A stretch of 41,293 nt of DNA from Arthrobacter sp. Bi26 (GCF_918697925.1 NZ_CAKKMF010000041.1:1-41293); one strand, 5' to 3'; shown: positions 8,072 through 16,341, numbered from the stretch's first letter. Numbers and translations: made by a program. Notes: a model not told the origin generated them from the letters alone.

Positions 8072-8522
8072 GCGGAAAGACCTGGCCTCGCTGAAGGTGA
8101 AGCAGTTGCATGCGCAAATGCTCGTGACTCAAATGTGCTTTGATGTTCCGGCTGTGGTTTGAGTATTGCAGACGATTGAGCTCGGAGGGTGTCACTCCCC
8201 CGGTATCGCTCGGTACGCATGGGCCCGTCAGTAGGATTCGTCTGATCCGGCTGGCGGCCAAACATGGCGCAGGGACTTCTGTCCTCCACGCGATTTGATC
8301 CCCTGCCGTTCATCTCATCGGTGGCGACCAACTCCCAAGCCGCAGGAGCACAGTTCTACGGAATCCACCTCTTCTCGTTTAACGACTTCACCGCTGTCAA
8401 AACGCTGGGTGACGCTCTCAGCTTGCCTCAAGCGGATCCTGTTCGTTCTCGGTGACACCTGGCTGGCGCCGGGTCCGTAGCCGTAGCCGTAACCGCAACA
8501 GAAATACGGCACCGTGCTAATT
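8072..8522. other. Non-coding debris between modules A and B
   Basis: No gene is supported in these 450 bases. Frames on both strands are short and lack recognisable motifs or ribosome-binding sites. A short run CCGTAGCCGTAGCCGTAACC lies near 8476-8495. The stretch begins exactly where GntR homology stops, suggesting a deletion or recombination junction. Confidence 0.5.
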
Positions 8523-9470
8523 TCAACCTCTGTCGCCCACACCCCGGACTGAGTCGAACCAGCGTTGTTGCTCCTTACCGACAGAATCGCGGGCAAACTC
8601 GGTAAATGCAGCAGCCCTGGTCGTCAGCGGCGTTCGGCGGAGCCAGGCAACCTGTACGCGTTCGAGCGGCATTGCCGGTTCAAGCTCCAAAGTTGCGAGT
8701 GCCAGACCCTCGTAGCTCGTCTTGGAGCGCGAGCGGTGAATCATCATGCAGTAACCGAGGTTCCTGGCGACCAAGGCACGAGTCAACTCATACTGTTCGC
8801 TGCGGTACCGGATGTTGGGTCTGATGCCGAAGTCCTTGAAGATCTCCATCGCGTGGTTGCTCGCCGGCGGGGAGTCGAAGAATACGTATGGGTCATCTCT
8901 CAACTCTGCAAGTGCCACGGATCCTCTTCCCGCCAGCCGATGTCGGGCTCCCACAATGATGTGGACAGGCGTTTCATAAAGGACAACTCCTTGGAGGTCC
9001 AATGGCAGATTCAGATCGTAGACCAGGATCAGGTCTATCCGCCCCTCGCCGAGGAGCTCCATCAGAGCACCTTGAGGTGCGATCCGGAAGTCGACGTCCA
9101 CGCGCGGATGTAGAGCCGCGAATTCGTCGATGAGCGCAGGGATAAGAGTGGGAGCAAACGTCGGGTAGCAACCCACTGTAATGGGGCCCACAAGCTCTTC
9201 GCCTTGACCGGCCACTGTCAGGTCAACCTCCTCGGCTGCCCGCAGAAGAGCTCTCGCTTCGTTCAGCAGAAGTCGCCCGCTGGGAGTGAGGTCCACCCCA
9301 TGGGCCCGGCGCCGCACGCACAACTGAGTCTTCATGCCCCGCTCCAGCTGTGAGATGGAAGCGGCGATGGCAGTAGCCGAAACGTTTTCGCGGATGCTTG
9401 CCCCGGCGAAGGACCCGGTCTCGGCCACCGAACAAAAATACTGCAATTGGATTAGGTTGAACGACGGCAT
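8523..9470 (-). CDS. LysR-type transcriptional regulator of the LigM-like operon
   Basis: A 315-residue LysR regulator with winged helix FNLIQLQYFCSVAETGSFAG and ATAIAASISQLERGMKTQL, followed by an effector domain starting GPITVGCYPTFAPTLIP. It is transcribed away from the O-demethylase gene at 9714 across a 243-bp spacer, the usual layout for LysR control. The ATG at 9470 is preferred; an in-frame TTG two codons upstream is possible, and neither has a strong ribosome-binding site. It is paralogous to the LysR at 5986-6897 over its whole length, supporting related effectors for modules A and B. Confidence 0.88.
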   Translation of the reverse strand: MPSFNLIQLQYFCSVAETGSFAGASIRENVSATAIAASISQLERGMKTQLCVRRRAHGVDLTPSGRLLLNEARALLRAAEEVDLTVAGQGEELVGPITVGCYPTFAPTLIPALIDEFAALHPRVDVDFRIAPQGALMELLGEGRIDLILVYDLNLPLDLQGVVLYETPVHIIVGARHRLAGRGSVALAELRDDPYVFFDSPPASNHAMEIFKDFGIRPNIRYRSEQYELTRALVARNLGYCMMIHRSRSKTSYEGLALATLELEPAMPLERVQVAWLRRTPLTTRAAAFTEFARDSVGKEQQRWFDSVRGVGDRG

Positions 9471-9713
9471 ACCCAAATGCTAGTTGGTTTTTGAGAGGGA
9501 AACCGCAAGTGCAGTGAAGGAAAGGAAACTGCGCCGGACTCTCATGATCCGCTTGGGCGTTGGGATGCATACGAACAGCCCCGCTGATACCGAACTTTTA
9601 GTGCTGAATACCTCAACTATTTTCCGTTTTTCAAAGAAACTCCGGCCCTTTAACGTGTTTTGCAAGGGCACCTAAGCGTCGCCGGTGCCGAGACCCGCTT
9701 CAAAGGAGAAACC
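9471..9713. promoter_or_regulatory. Divergent promoter region, lysR / ligM-like gene
   Basis: This 243-bp spacer is less GC-rich than its neighbours and carries AT-rich runs near 9590-9650 that probably hold the promoters. I could not pick a convincing LysR box. The AAAGGAG at 9702-9708 is the ribosome-binding site for the GTG at 9714. Confidence 0.45.
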
Positions 9714-11054
9714 GTGAGATCAAACATTCAGACCATGCGTGCCGGACTCGACATTGCCGCATCGTGGGGCAGGCTCGAGTACTCGGGCTGGCAGGACGAG
9801 AACATGTCGTGGAAGGAGGACGTCTACCTCGGAGACTGGTCCTATTTGGACGAATTGCGCGTCACAGGCCCAGATGCACTGCAGCTGTTTTCAGACTTCG
9901 CCGTCAACAGCTTCGCCAAATTCGCCATCGGACAAGCCAAGCACGCCATCTTCTGCAATCTTGACGGCAAGGTCATCGGGGAAGGCATCCTGGCCCGTTG
10001 GGCAGAGGATGACTTCCTGTTCAATGCACGCGGGCCGGTCAGCACCTGGCTTGAATACAACTTCAAGAAGGGTGCTTACAAGGCCGACTTGTCCCTGAAA
10101 ATCAGCGAGTTCAAGTTCCAGGTTTCGGGACCGAAGTCCCTTGAACTCCTCGAACTCCTGACCTTCGAGTCGCTGCGGGACATCAAGTTCATGCATTTCC
10201 GGAAAGCCACAATTGCCGGACATCAGGTTCGCCTTCTCCGCCAAGGAATGGCCGGCGAAATCGGATTCGAGCTGCAGGGTCCCGGATCGATCGCCGAAGT
10301 CATCCGGGCCGCAGTGCTCGAAGCCGGGAAGGCGTTCAACATCCGCCGCATGGGTGCCCGAACAGCCATGGTCAACCACCTGGAGGCCGGCTTCCCCACC
10401 GTCACCCATGACTACCTCCCCGCCATTACCGGCGAAACTGAACGGGAATACTACGAGCAGTACAACGTCGAGGTGACAGACGACGGCAGCCCGGAGTGGT
10501 ACCAGAGCTTCGAGCGGTGCATGAAGGTCAAAGGAAGCTTTGACGGCGAGGATCCCAGCGCATGGTTCCGTAGTCCTGTCGAACTGGGATGGACCAGAAA
10601 CGTCAAGTTCGATCACGATTTCTACGGTCGGGCAGCTCTGGAGAGGGAGACGGCCGACCCCAAGCGCGGGATTGTCACGCTCGTTTGGAATGAAGAGGAC
10701 GTCAAGGACGTCTACGACTCCTTCTTCCAGGACGGCGAACCGTACGATTTCATGGATTGGCCGCGCGGCCAGTGGTTCGCGATGTACACCAGCACGGTGC
10801 TGGAAGGGGAAACCATTATCGGCTCAACAACCTCGCGCGGTTACAGCTACTACTTCCGCAAGGTTCTCTCCCACGGGGTGCTCGACTTGGCCTACACGGA
10901 ACCCGGCACTGAGGTAGAAGTCCTGTGGGGTGACCCGGGACATCGCCAGAAGAAGATCCGGGCCACCGTTCATGCCTATCCTTTCAAGCAGGACAATCGG
11001 CGCACGGAGCTGGCACTCGTCGGCTCCGGGACCTCTCTGCCCAGCGCCAAGTAG
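9714..11054 (+). CDS. LigM/DesA-like tetrahydrofolate-dependent aromatic O-demethylase
   Basis: This 446-residue GcvT-fold protein would move the methyl group of a methoxylated aromatic acid onto tetrahydrofolate, giving 5-methyl-THF and a phenol. Similarity to Sphingobium LigM, as I remember it, is clear in several blocks: the FQVSGPKS segment, LRQGMAGEIGFELQGP, VLEAGKAFNIRRMGART, and VKFDHDFYGRAALE, where LigM has VKFDHDFIGRDALE. The length matches LigM (about 470). The start is the GTG at 9714 behind AAAGGAG. It leads an operon with a transporter and is followed by purU and folD, which supports the folate-dependent mechanism. The substrate (vanillate, syringate, a methylated gallate or other) is not determined. 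DMSP demethylase and glycine-cleavage T protein are less likely relatives. Confidence 0.87.
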   Translation: MRSNIQTMRAGLDIAASWGRLEYSGWQDENMSWKEDVYLGDWSYLDELRVTGPDALQLFSDFAVNSFAKFAIGQAKHAIFCNLDGKVIGEGILARWAEDDFLFNARGPVSTWLEYNFKKGAYKADLSLKISEFKFQVSGPKSLELLELLTFESLRDIKFMHFRKATIAGHQVRLLRQGMAGEIGFELQGPGSIAEVIRAAVLEAGKAFNIRRMGARTAMVNHLEAGFPTVTHDYLPAITGETEREYYEQYNVEVTDDGSPEWYQSFERCMKVKGSFDGEDPSAWFRSPVELGWTRNVKFDHDFYGRAALERETADPKRGIVTLVWNEEDVKDVYDSFFQDGEPYDFMDWPRGQWFAMYTSTVLEGETIIGSTTSRGYSYYFRKVLSHGVLDLAYTEPGTEVEVLWGDPGHRQKKIRATVHAYPFKQDNRRTELALVGSGTSLPSAK

Positions 11055-11061
11055 CGCGAAT

Positions 11062-12405
11062 ATGTCAGTCATGGCCCCCGCCGGGGCAAGAGAGAAAATG
11101 ACGGCTGAAGACAGGCGTGTACTTACCGGCACGATGATCGGCACCACTATCGAGTGGTACGACTTCTTCATCTACGCCCAAGCAGCCGGACTCGTCTTTG
11201 CTCAGCTGTACTTCGCGCCCCTGGGTCAAGGGTCCGTCCTTGCCCAGATGGTGTCCTGGGCATCTCTGGGCATCAGCTTCCTATTCCGACCACTGGGCGC
11301 CGTCATCGCCGGGCACTTCGGCGATCAGTTCGGACGCAAAAAAGTCCTGGTCGCCACACTGATCCTGATGGGCGCTGCAACAACCCTTATTGGCATACTG
11401 CCCACGCATGCCCAGATCGGAATCACTGCTCCGCTGCTCCTGGTGCTCCTGCGCATCATTCAGGGCATCTCCGCGGGTGGCGAATGGGGCGGTGCCGCAT
11501 TGATGGCTGTCGAGCACGCACCTGTTGGCAAGCGAGGAATCTTCGGTTCCTACCCACAGATCGGCGTTCCGGCCGGCATGATTTTGGCAACGTTGGTCGT
11601 CTTCATCATGACGTCCGTAACTACCCCGGAACAATTCCTGACCTGGGGATGGCGGATACCGTTCCTTTTCTCCGTCGTGATGATTATTGTCGGTTACTTC
11701 ATCCGCCGCGCGGTCTCCGAGAGTCCCGTATTCCAGGAAATGGCGGCCAAAAAACGGGAGACTGCATCTCCGCTGCGCGAACTCATCAAACGGAATCCCA
11801 AAGCGATCGTCTTGGCAGCGCTGGTCTTCATCGGCAGCAACGCCGCCGGCTACCTGCTGATTGCTTTCCTCTCCTCCTACGCCATCCGGGTTCACAAGAT
11901 GGACAGGCCAGGAATACTCTTGGCTTCCACGCTCGCCGGCATGAGCTGGCTTGTCTTCACGATGGTAGGCGGCCATCTTTCCGACCGGTGGGGACGCATC
12001 AAGACCGTCAAGGTCGGCTATATCTTGATGTTCGTCTGGATGGTCCCGCTGTTCCTGCTGATAGATGCCGCGAACGTGTGGCTCTACCTTCTGGCTCTGG
12101 TGGGGTTGACCATCGGAAATGGTCTGACTTACGGGCCACTATCGGCCCTGTTCGCTGAGATGTTCCCGGCAGAGATTCGCTATTCGGGAATATCGATCGC
12201 ATACGCCATCGGCGCTATCCTTGGCGGGGCCTTCGCCCCCCTTGCAGCAGAGTGGCTCCTCGGAGCCACGCAAAGCTCGCTTTCCATCGCCGCCTACATC
12301 ATGATTCTCTGCATTGCCTCGTACATCGGCGCAGCCTTTATTAGGGAACCAAAGGGAATCGACCTAGTCGCCGGCGCGTCTTCGGCGCTCAGCGACCGCC
12401 GCTAA
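11062..12405 (+). CDS. MHS-type MFS transporter, module B
   Basis: This 447-residue 12-helix symporter has TMIGTTIEWYDFFIYAQAAG, GDQFGRKKVLVATLILMG, and RIIQGISAGGEWGGAALM, all MHS-family hallmarks. It begins 7 bp after the O-demethylase stop, so the two are co-transcribed and it probably imports the demethylase substrate with protons. The ATG at 11062 is taken; an ATG at 11098 just before the conserved region is an alternative, since neither site has a strong ribosome-binding site. It is paralogous to the module A transporter at 1489-2874. Confidence 0.87.
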   Translation: MSVMAPAGAREKMTAEDRRVLTGTMIGTTIEWYDFFIYAQAAGLVFAQLYFAPLGQGSVLAQMVSWASLGISFLFRPLGAVIAGHFGDQFGRKKVLVATLILMGAATTLIGILPTHAQIGITAPLLLVLLRIIQGISAGGEWGGAALMAVEHAPVGKRGIFGSYPQIGVPAGMILATLVVFIMTSVTTPEQFLTWGWRIPFLFSVVMIIVGYFIRRAVSESPVFQEMAAKKRETASPLRELIKRNPKAIVLAALVFIGSNAAGYLLIAFLSSYAIRVHKMDRPGILLASTLAGMSWLVFTMVGGHLSDRWGRIKTVKVGYILMFVWMVPLFLLIDAANVWLYLLALVGLTIGNGLTYGPLSALFAEMFPAEIRYSGISIAYAIGAILGGAFAPLAAEWLLGATQSSLSIAAYIMILCIASYIGAAFIREPKGIDLVAGASSALSDRR

Positions 12406-12417
12406 ACCATGCGCGCC

Positions 12418-12447
12418 CGCCGGACCAGGAGTTTCCCTGGTCCGGCG
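12418..12447 (+). terminator. GC-rich hairpin between transporter and purU
   Basis: Arms CGCCGGACCAGG and CCTGGTCCGGCG form a perfect 12-bp stem with a 6-base loop. It lies 12 bp after the transporter stop and 40 bp before purU. There is no U-run, as is common in high-GC actinobacteria. It could end the ligM-transporter transcript or attenuate read-through into purU-folD. Confidence 0.6.
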
Positions 12448-12475
12448 AACCCATTACTCAACCTATCGTTTTCAC

Positions 12476-12484
12476 GAGGTGATC
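12476..12484 (+). promoter_or_regulatory. Extended Shine-Dalgarno that fixes the purU start
   Basis: GAGGTGATC is fully complementary to the anti-Shine-Dalgarno region of bacterial 16S rRNA. It ends three bases before a TTG at 12488. A GTG at 12479 lies inside this site and has no ribosome-binding site of its own, so TTG 12488 is the better start. Confidence 0.65.
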
Positions 12485-12487
12485 TTC

Positions 12488-13390
12488 TTGCAACCGTCTA
12501 GCACCACCCTTCCGGCCAAGCCCGTTACGGCTAGTGGCACCGCTGAAATCGGCCGACTCACTGTCAGCTGCCCTGATAAGCCGGGCATTGTCGCCCAGCT
12601 GACGCAGCTGTTGGGAGAGCACGGGGCAAACATTGTGTCCCTGGACCAGTTCACAACCGGCGCCGAAAACGGGACCCTTTACCAGCGGACCGTGTTCCAC
12701 CTTCCCGGTTTCGCCGCCAAGCGAGAGGTCCTTGAGGCCGATATTCAGGCGAAGCTTGCCGAATCGCTTCAGATGGACTGGAAACTGACGGATGCTTCCA
12801 AGCGCAAGCGGGTCGCGATCTTCGCCTCGAAGACCGACCACTGTCTGTTGGACCTTTTGTGGCGGCACCGGCGCGGAGAGATCCCGATGGATGTCGTCAT
12901 GGTCATCTCCAACCACCCCGGCCTGGCCGACCAGGTGCGCCCGTTCGACATCCCCTACTTCTACGTCCCCGTGACGGGGGACAAGAAGGACGCCGAACGC
13001 AGGCACCTGGAACTCCTGAACGGAAACGTCGACCTCGTGGTCCTGGCACGGTACATGCAGATCATCTCCGCTGAGTTCCTCGACGATGTCCAGGTACCGG
13101 TGATCAACATCCACCATTCCTTCCTGCCCGCCTTCATCGGCGCCGGCCCGTACCAGAAAGCCAAGGACCGCGGCGTCAAACTCATCGGAGCCACAGCTCA
13201 CTACGTGACCAAGGACCTGGACGAGGGCCCGATTATCGAACAGGACGTCATCCGCGTCACCCACCGTGAATCCACCGCGGAGCTCATGCGCTCCGGAGCC
13301 GACGTCGAACGAAGCGTGCTCTCCCGGGCCGTTACCTGGCACTGCCAAGACAGGGTCATGCGCGACGGCAACACAACGATCGTCTTCTGA
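12488..13390 (+). CDS. purU: Formyltetrahydrofolate deformylase
   Basis: PurU hydrolyses 10-formyl-THF to formate and THF. The 300-residue protein has an N-terminal ACT domain (GRLTVSCPDKPGIVAQLTQL) and a C-terminal formyltransferase-fold catalytic domain with NIHHSFLPAF, GATAHYVTKDLDEGPIIEQ and the PVTGDKKDAE loop. The length fits the family (about 280-300). It lies 1 bp before folD, and both follow the LigM-like demethylase. The pair can therefore oxidise THF-bound C1 units released by demethylation and regenerate free THF. 5-Methyl-THF must first be oxidised by MetF, which is not in the window. Confidence 0.93.
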   Translation: MQPSSTTLPAKPVTASGTAEIGRLTVSCPDKPGIVAQLTQLLGEHGANIVSLDQFTTGAENGTLYQRTVFHLPGFAAKREVLEADIQAKLAESLQMDWKLTDASKRKRVAIFASKTDHCLLDLLWRHRRGEIPMDVVMVISNHPGLADQVRPFDIPYFYVPVTGDKKDAERRHLELLNGNVDLVVLARYMQIISAEFLDDVQVPVINIHHSFLPAFIGAGPYQKAKDRGVKLIGATAHYVTKDLDEGPIIEQDVIRVTHRESTAELMRSGADVERSVLSRAVTWHCQDRVMRDGNTTIVF

Positions 13391-13391
13391 C

Positions 13392-14240
13392 ATGGCAGCC
13401 CACATCATCGACGGAAAAGCACTCGCCACGAGGCTCCGGGAACAACTCCGAACCGACGTCGAGCAATTCAAACAGTCCACCGGCCGGCCCATCGGCCTTG
13501 CGACCGTGCTTGTTGGTGACAACCCGGCATCCGAGGTCTATGCCGACAGCAAGCGCCGACTATCCAAGCAGGCAGGAATTGAGGACCACCACCGCCGCCT
13601 CCCCAAAGACGCTACCCAGGAACAGGTAGCTCACGCACTCGATGAACTGGCAGCCAACCCTGCAGTGTCGGGCATTTTGCTGCAGCTTCCGCTGCCCGCC
13701 CACTTGGACGCAACAGCGTTGATTGACCGGATCCCCTGGGAAAAGGACGTCGACGGTCTTACTACTATTAGTGCCGGCCGGCTAGCCCGAAACGTTGAGG
13801 GACTGCGGCCCTGCACTCCGCTCGGAGTGATCTCTCTCTTAGAGAATGAGGGGGTCCAGCTGCAGGGCGCCAATGTGGTGGTCATCGGACGCTCAGACCT
13901 CGTCGGCAAACCGCTGGCACAACTCCTCCTGCAGAAGAACGCCACGGTGACCGTAGCGCACTCGAAGACTAAGGACTTGGCTGCCGCCACGCTCCAGGCG
14001 CAGGTGGTGATAGCTGCAGCCGGTGTTCTCCACCTGATCGGCGCCGAACACATTTCCGCCGGGGCCGTCGTCATCGACGTCGGCATCCACCGCACCGAGG
14101 ACGGACTCACCGGTGACGTCGACTTCAGCGCAGCCAGCACGGTCGCGTCAAAAATCACCCCAGTCCCCGGCGGGGTAGGTCCGATGACCATCGCCGAACT
14201 CCTCCGCAACACACTCAAAGCAGCACAGCTCCAGAGCTGA
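13392..14240 (+). CDS. folD: Methylene-THF dehydrogenase / methenyl-THF cyclohydrolase
   Basis: FolD interconverts 5,10-methylene-, methenyl- and 10-formyl-THF, using NADP. The 282-residue protein shows the catalytic Tyr50-x3-Lys54 (EVYADSKRRL), GILLQLPLPAHL, the DVDGL segment, the Rossmann region VVIGRSDLVGKPLAQLLL and PVPGGVGPMTIAELL. It begins 1 bp after the purU stop, so translation is probably coupled. This is likely a pathway-dedicated second copy, since a housekeeping folD is expected elsewhere in the genome. It supplies PurU with its substrate in the C1 disposal route of module B. Confidence 0.94.
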   Translation: MAAHIIDGKALATRLREQLRTDVEQFKQSTGRPIGLATVLVGDNPASEVYADSKRRLSKQAGIEDHHRRLPKDATQEQVAHALDELAANPAVSGILLQLPLPAHLDATALIDRIPWEKDVDGLTTISAGRLARNVEGLRPCTPLGVISLLENEGVQLQGANVVVIGRSDLVGKPLAQLLLQKNATVTVAHSKTKDLAAATLQAQVVIAAAGVLHLIGAEHISAGAVVIDVGIHRTEDGLTGDVDFSAASTVASKITPVPGGVGPMTIAELLRNTLKAAQLQS

Positions 14241-14347
14241 ACGGCGTCACGCTTCGACCCGGCTAGAAGCAGTGGCCACGATTCTAAATGTTGAGGCATG
14301 AGAAGCCCAGTCCCTACAACGTGTGCGTCATATGTGAGGGCCTTGCA

Positions 14348-14368
14348 GACAAATGGAGCCCATTTGTC
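14348..14368. promoter_or_regulatory. Inverted repeat, orphan operator candidate
   Basis: GACAAATGG and CCATTTGTC are exact 9-bp reverse complements separated by AGC. The size suits a GntR-type dimer. It lies just beyond the 3' end of a GntR fragment. It may be the operator of that lost regulator, but no adjacent promoter or gene survives. Confidence 0.4.
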
Positions 14369-14451
14369 CAGCAGATATTGGCATCACAATCCAGGCGAAC
14401 TGCACAACGACCGCACGCCGAATGGACTGCAAGTGCCAACGCATTGCTTGC

Positions 14452-14691
14452 CTAGCTCCGCCGCTGTCCCCGCAGAGACGGCAGCAAAATAGCATGCTCG
14501 GTAATTTCAGTACTGCTGCACAAATAGGGGCGCATTCCGGGCCCAACGTGGTAGGCCCTCGCGGTCTCAAGAAGACTGCGTGTAAGCGTCTGAGCCATAC
14601 GGGGATTACCCCCCGCAAGGGCCAAAGTCTCATGAAACGCTCGTCCTTGCTCCATTGCGCCTTCGGCATCCTGGCGGCGGCACAGCTTCAC
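14452..14691 (-). pseudogene. FCD-type GntR regulator, ligand-domain fragment
   Basis: The frame from about 14691 down includes GRAFHETLALAGGNPRMAQT, then LTRSLLETARAY and ITEHAILLPSL. This is the pattern of the FCD ligand-binding domain, in which an FH-x2-L, a GN and a late EH are conserved and several histidines or acids bind a metal. The DNA-binding domain is absent upstream and the end is abrupt, so only a fragment of about 80 residues remains. It is a second, independent piece of GntR debris besides the one at 7859-8071, and the two fragments are from opposite ends of the protein. Confidence 0.65.
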
Positions 14692-15000
14692 CTAAGGCCT
14701 TAGTTTTCCTGCACAGGACCCCCATGCGCTGCCAAAGGGGTTCGCCAGGTCAGACACCGCCGGCATGAGCTCCTAGGGGCAAGGTCACCGGTGACTCCAA
14801 AGAGCACCAGCGAGGACGGCAATCCGGTTCAAACGGCGATCCCACGGATCCCAAAGCGGATTAAGCCCTCGGCCGGACGGCATGGCAACGGATTGAAGCA
14901 CGGCTGAACTACTACTCCTAGGTTCAGGCTGCGTTGCGTGCTGGCTCTCGAACGGATGCATGGCTAACGACCACGTGGTTCCGGAAGCAGGTACGCGCTC

Positions 15001-15285
15001 TTACCAGGCGGACCGCTCCCGAGATTCCCCGAACGGCACTTCTTCACTGAGCTCTAGGACGTACCGGCCTGAGTGATGGCGGGTGACCAAAATGCCGGCG
15101 GGCCGGCGGTTCAGAGCCACTTCGATGAGCGACGACTCAGCCTCGTTCAGTAACTGCTCGACAAGATTTGGGTTAGCAGTGGACACCTCGCGCCGCTCTT
15201 CCGAATACGCCAGGAGGGAAGGGCTTTGACCGTGTACCGCGGACCTGGTCGGAGTCGGGTTGGGAAGCAACGTCAGATCGGACAT
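15001..15285 (-). CDS. Small hypothetical protein downstream of hps
   Basis: A 94-residue protein of unknown function, start MSDLTLLPNPTPTRSAVHG. The C-terminal half, with LLNEAESSLIEVALNRRPAG and GILVTRHHSGRYVLELSEEV, looks like a compact alpha-beta fold. No signal peptide or membrane segment is visible. Its ATG at 15285 overlaps the end of the preceding small gene by 13 bp, which suggests translational coupling. Composition is close to that of its neighbours. It may be a small accessory protein native to the genus, but the function cannot be read. Confidence 0.55.
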   Translation of the reverse strand: MSDLTLLPNPTPTRSAVHGQSPSLLAYSEERREVSTANPNLVEQLLNEAESSLIEVALNRRPAGILVTRHHSGRYVLELSEEVPFGESRERSAW

Positions 15286-15500
15286 AGTGTGACGCCATCC
15301 CCGCGCAGGAACAGTCGGCGGTCAGCCGTACCGTTCTCAATCACCCAAATCAGATGCCCCCGGTCTCCGACCGCCTCTGCCCATCCGGCGTACTGGAGAT
15401 CCTCCAGACACACCTTTACGCTGTCGCCTAGGCTCAGGTATTCCCATTGATGGATGGGCTGATGGGTGGGCCGAGGCTGAAGCGTGGCTCCAGCATTCAT
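15273..15500 (-). CDS. Small hypothetical protein, beta-rich
   Basis: A 75-residue frame from the ATG at 15500 (weak AAAGCGGG site upstream). An ATG at 15590 would add 30 residues but has no ribosome-binding site and would overlap a terminator-like hairpin. Segments LSLGDSVKVCLEDL, AGWAEAVGDRGHLIWVIE and DRRLFLRGDGVTLCPI alternate in a way typical of a small SH3-like barrel. The family is not recognised. It is followed with overlap by the 94-residue gene, and both lie downstream of hps on the same strand. Confidence 0.5.
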   Translation of the reverse strand: MNAGATLQPRPTHQPIHQWEYLSLGDSVKVCLEDLQYAGWAEAVGDRGHLIWVIENGTADRRLFLRGDGVTLCPI

Positions 15501-15546
15501 CGCATACCCGCTTTCTATCGGTCCGGTTCCTTGTGAGTGGACTGGA

Positions 15547-15584
15547 TGCGGCGGCCGCACGTTTTGCACGGGCGGGCCGCCGCA
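15547..15584 (-). terminator. Hairpin after hps
   Basis: TGCGGCGGCC and GGCCGCCGCA form a perfect 10-bp stem with an 18-base loop, 18 bp beyond the hps stop in the direction of transcription. It probably ends the phi-hps transcript and separates it from the two small genes. Confidence 0.55.
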
Positions 15585-15602
15585 GGTCATGGAAGAGAAA
15601 CG

Positions 15603-16226
15603 TCAGATGATGGCGGCCTTCAGTTCTTTGGCGGCCAGGCTGGGATCCGCGGCTCCGTAGATTGAGCCGCCCGCTACGGCCACGTCCGCCCCTGCCTGCT
15701 GGACAGCGTTGATCGTCGAGAGGTTCACTCCTCCGGCTACTGAGAAGGGGACGCGCGCTTCTTCGCCGGCGGCCAGGAGCCCGTTAAGGTCATAGCCGGG
15801 CTGTGCCTGCTCATCAAGGCCAGCGTGGAATTCCACGAACTTGGCGCCAAGGGCACGAGCTTCCTTGGCGCGGGAGACTTTATTGGGTACCCCAATGAGG
15901 TCAACAACGATGCCTTTGCCGTGTGCCCGGGCGGCTTTCACGGCGCCGGCGATGGTCGAGTCGTCTGCACTGCCCAAGACAGATACCAGATCGGCGCCGG
16001 CTTTGAAGGCGATGTCGGCCTCCAATTCTCCGGCGTCCATTGTTTTCATGTCAGCGAAAACGATTTTGTCGGGGTGGGCATTTTTGATGGCGGTGACAGC
16101 GGAGAGACCTGCAGCCTTTATCAGGGGTGTTCCGAGTTCGATGATGTCCACGTACTCGGCTACCTTGGCGGCCAATTCGAGGGCGTCTTCGACGGTGAGG
16201 AGGTCCATTGCAACTTGGAGTTTCAT
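15603..16226 (-). CDS. hps: 3-Hexulose-6-phosphate synthase
   Basis: Hps joins formaldehyde to ribulose 5-phosphate, giving D-arabino-3-hexulose 6-phosphate, the first step of the ribulose monophosphate cycle. At 207 residues it has the family length and motifs: MKLQVAMDLL, YVDIIELGTPLI, ADMKTMDAGELEAD, VVDLIGVP, EFHAGLDEQ and VAGGVNL. It belongs to the orotidine decarboxylase superfamily and needs a divalent metal. The ATG at 16226 is well placed. It follows phi by 115 bp on the same strand. In this window its likely job is to trap formaldehyde from oxidative demethylation. Confidence 0.94.
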   Translation of the reverse strand: MKLQVAMDLLTVEDALELAAKVAEYVDIIELGTPLIKAAGLSAVTAIKNAHPDKIVFADMKTMDAGELEADIAFKAGADLVSVLGSADDSTIAGAVKAARAHGKGIVVDLIGVPNKVSRAKEARALGAKFVEFHAGLDEQAQPGYDLNGLLAAGEEARVPFSVAGGVNLSTINAVQQAGADVAVAGGSIYGAADPSLAAKELKAAII

Positions 16227-16341
16227 GATCGGCTCTTTCTTTAGGAATTGTTAGGTTGAAGGAATTTAGGGGTGAGTGGTTGCTTAGTGTTTTCCGCTGC
16301 GTCGGTCGCCGCCGCCGTCGTCGTCGCCATTCTGGGTTCTA

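Larger units (their letters stand above)
14241..15000. other. Gene-poor stretch between modules B and C
   Basis: Apart from the GntR fragment at 14452-14691 and an inverted repeat at 14348-14368, I see no gene here. Both strands are broken by stops and no frame has a convincing start. A short perfect palindrome GTCACCGGTGAC lies near 14786. The stretch reads as remains of an older locus. Confidence 0.5.

Noticed and set aside
8476..8495. Short tandem CCGTAG-type repeat
   Set aside because: Only three imperfect hexamer units are present, with no sign of CRISPR or iteron organisation.
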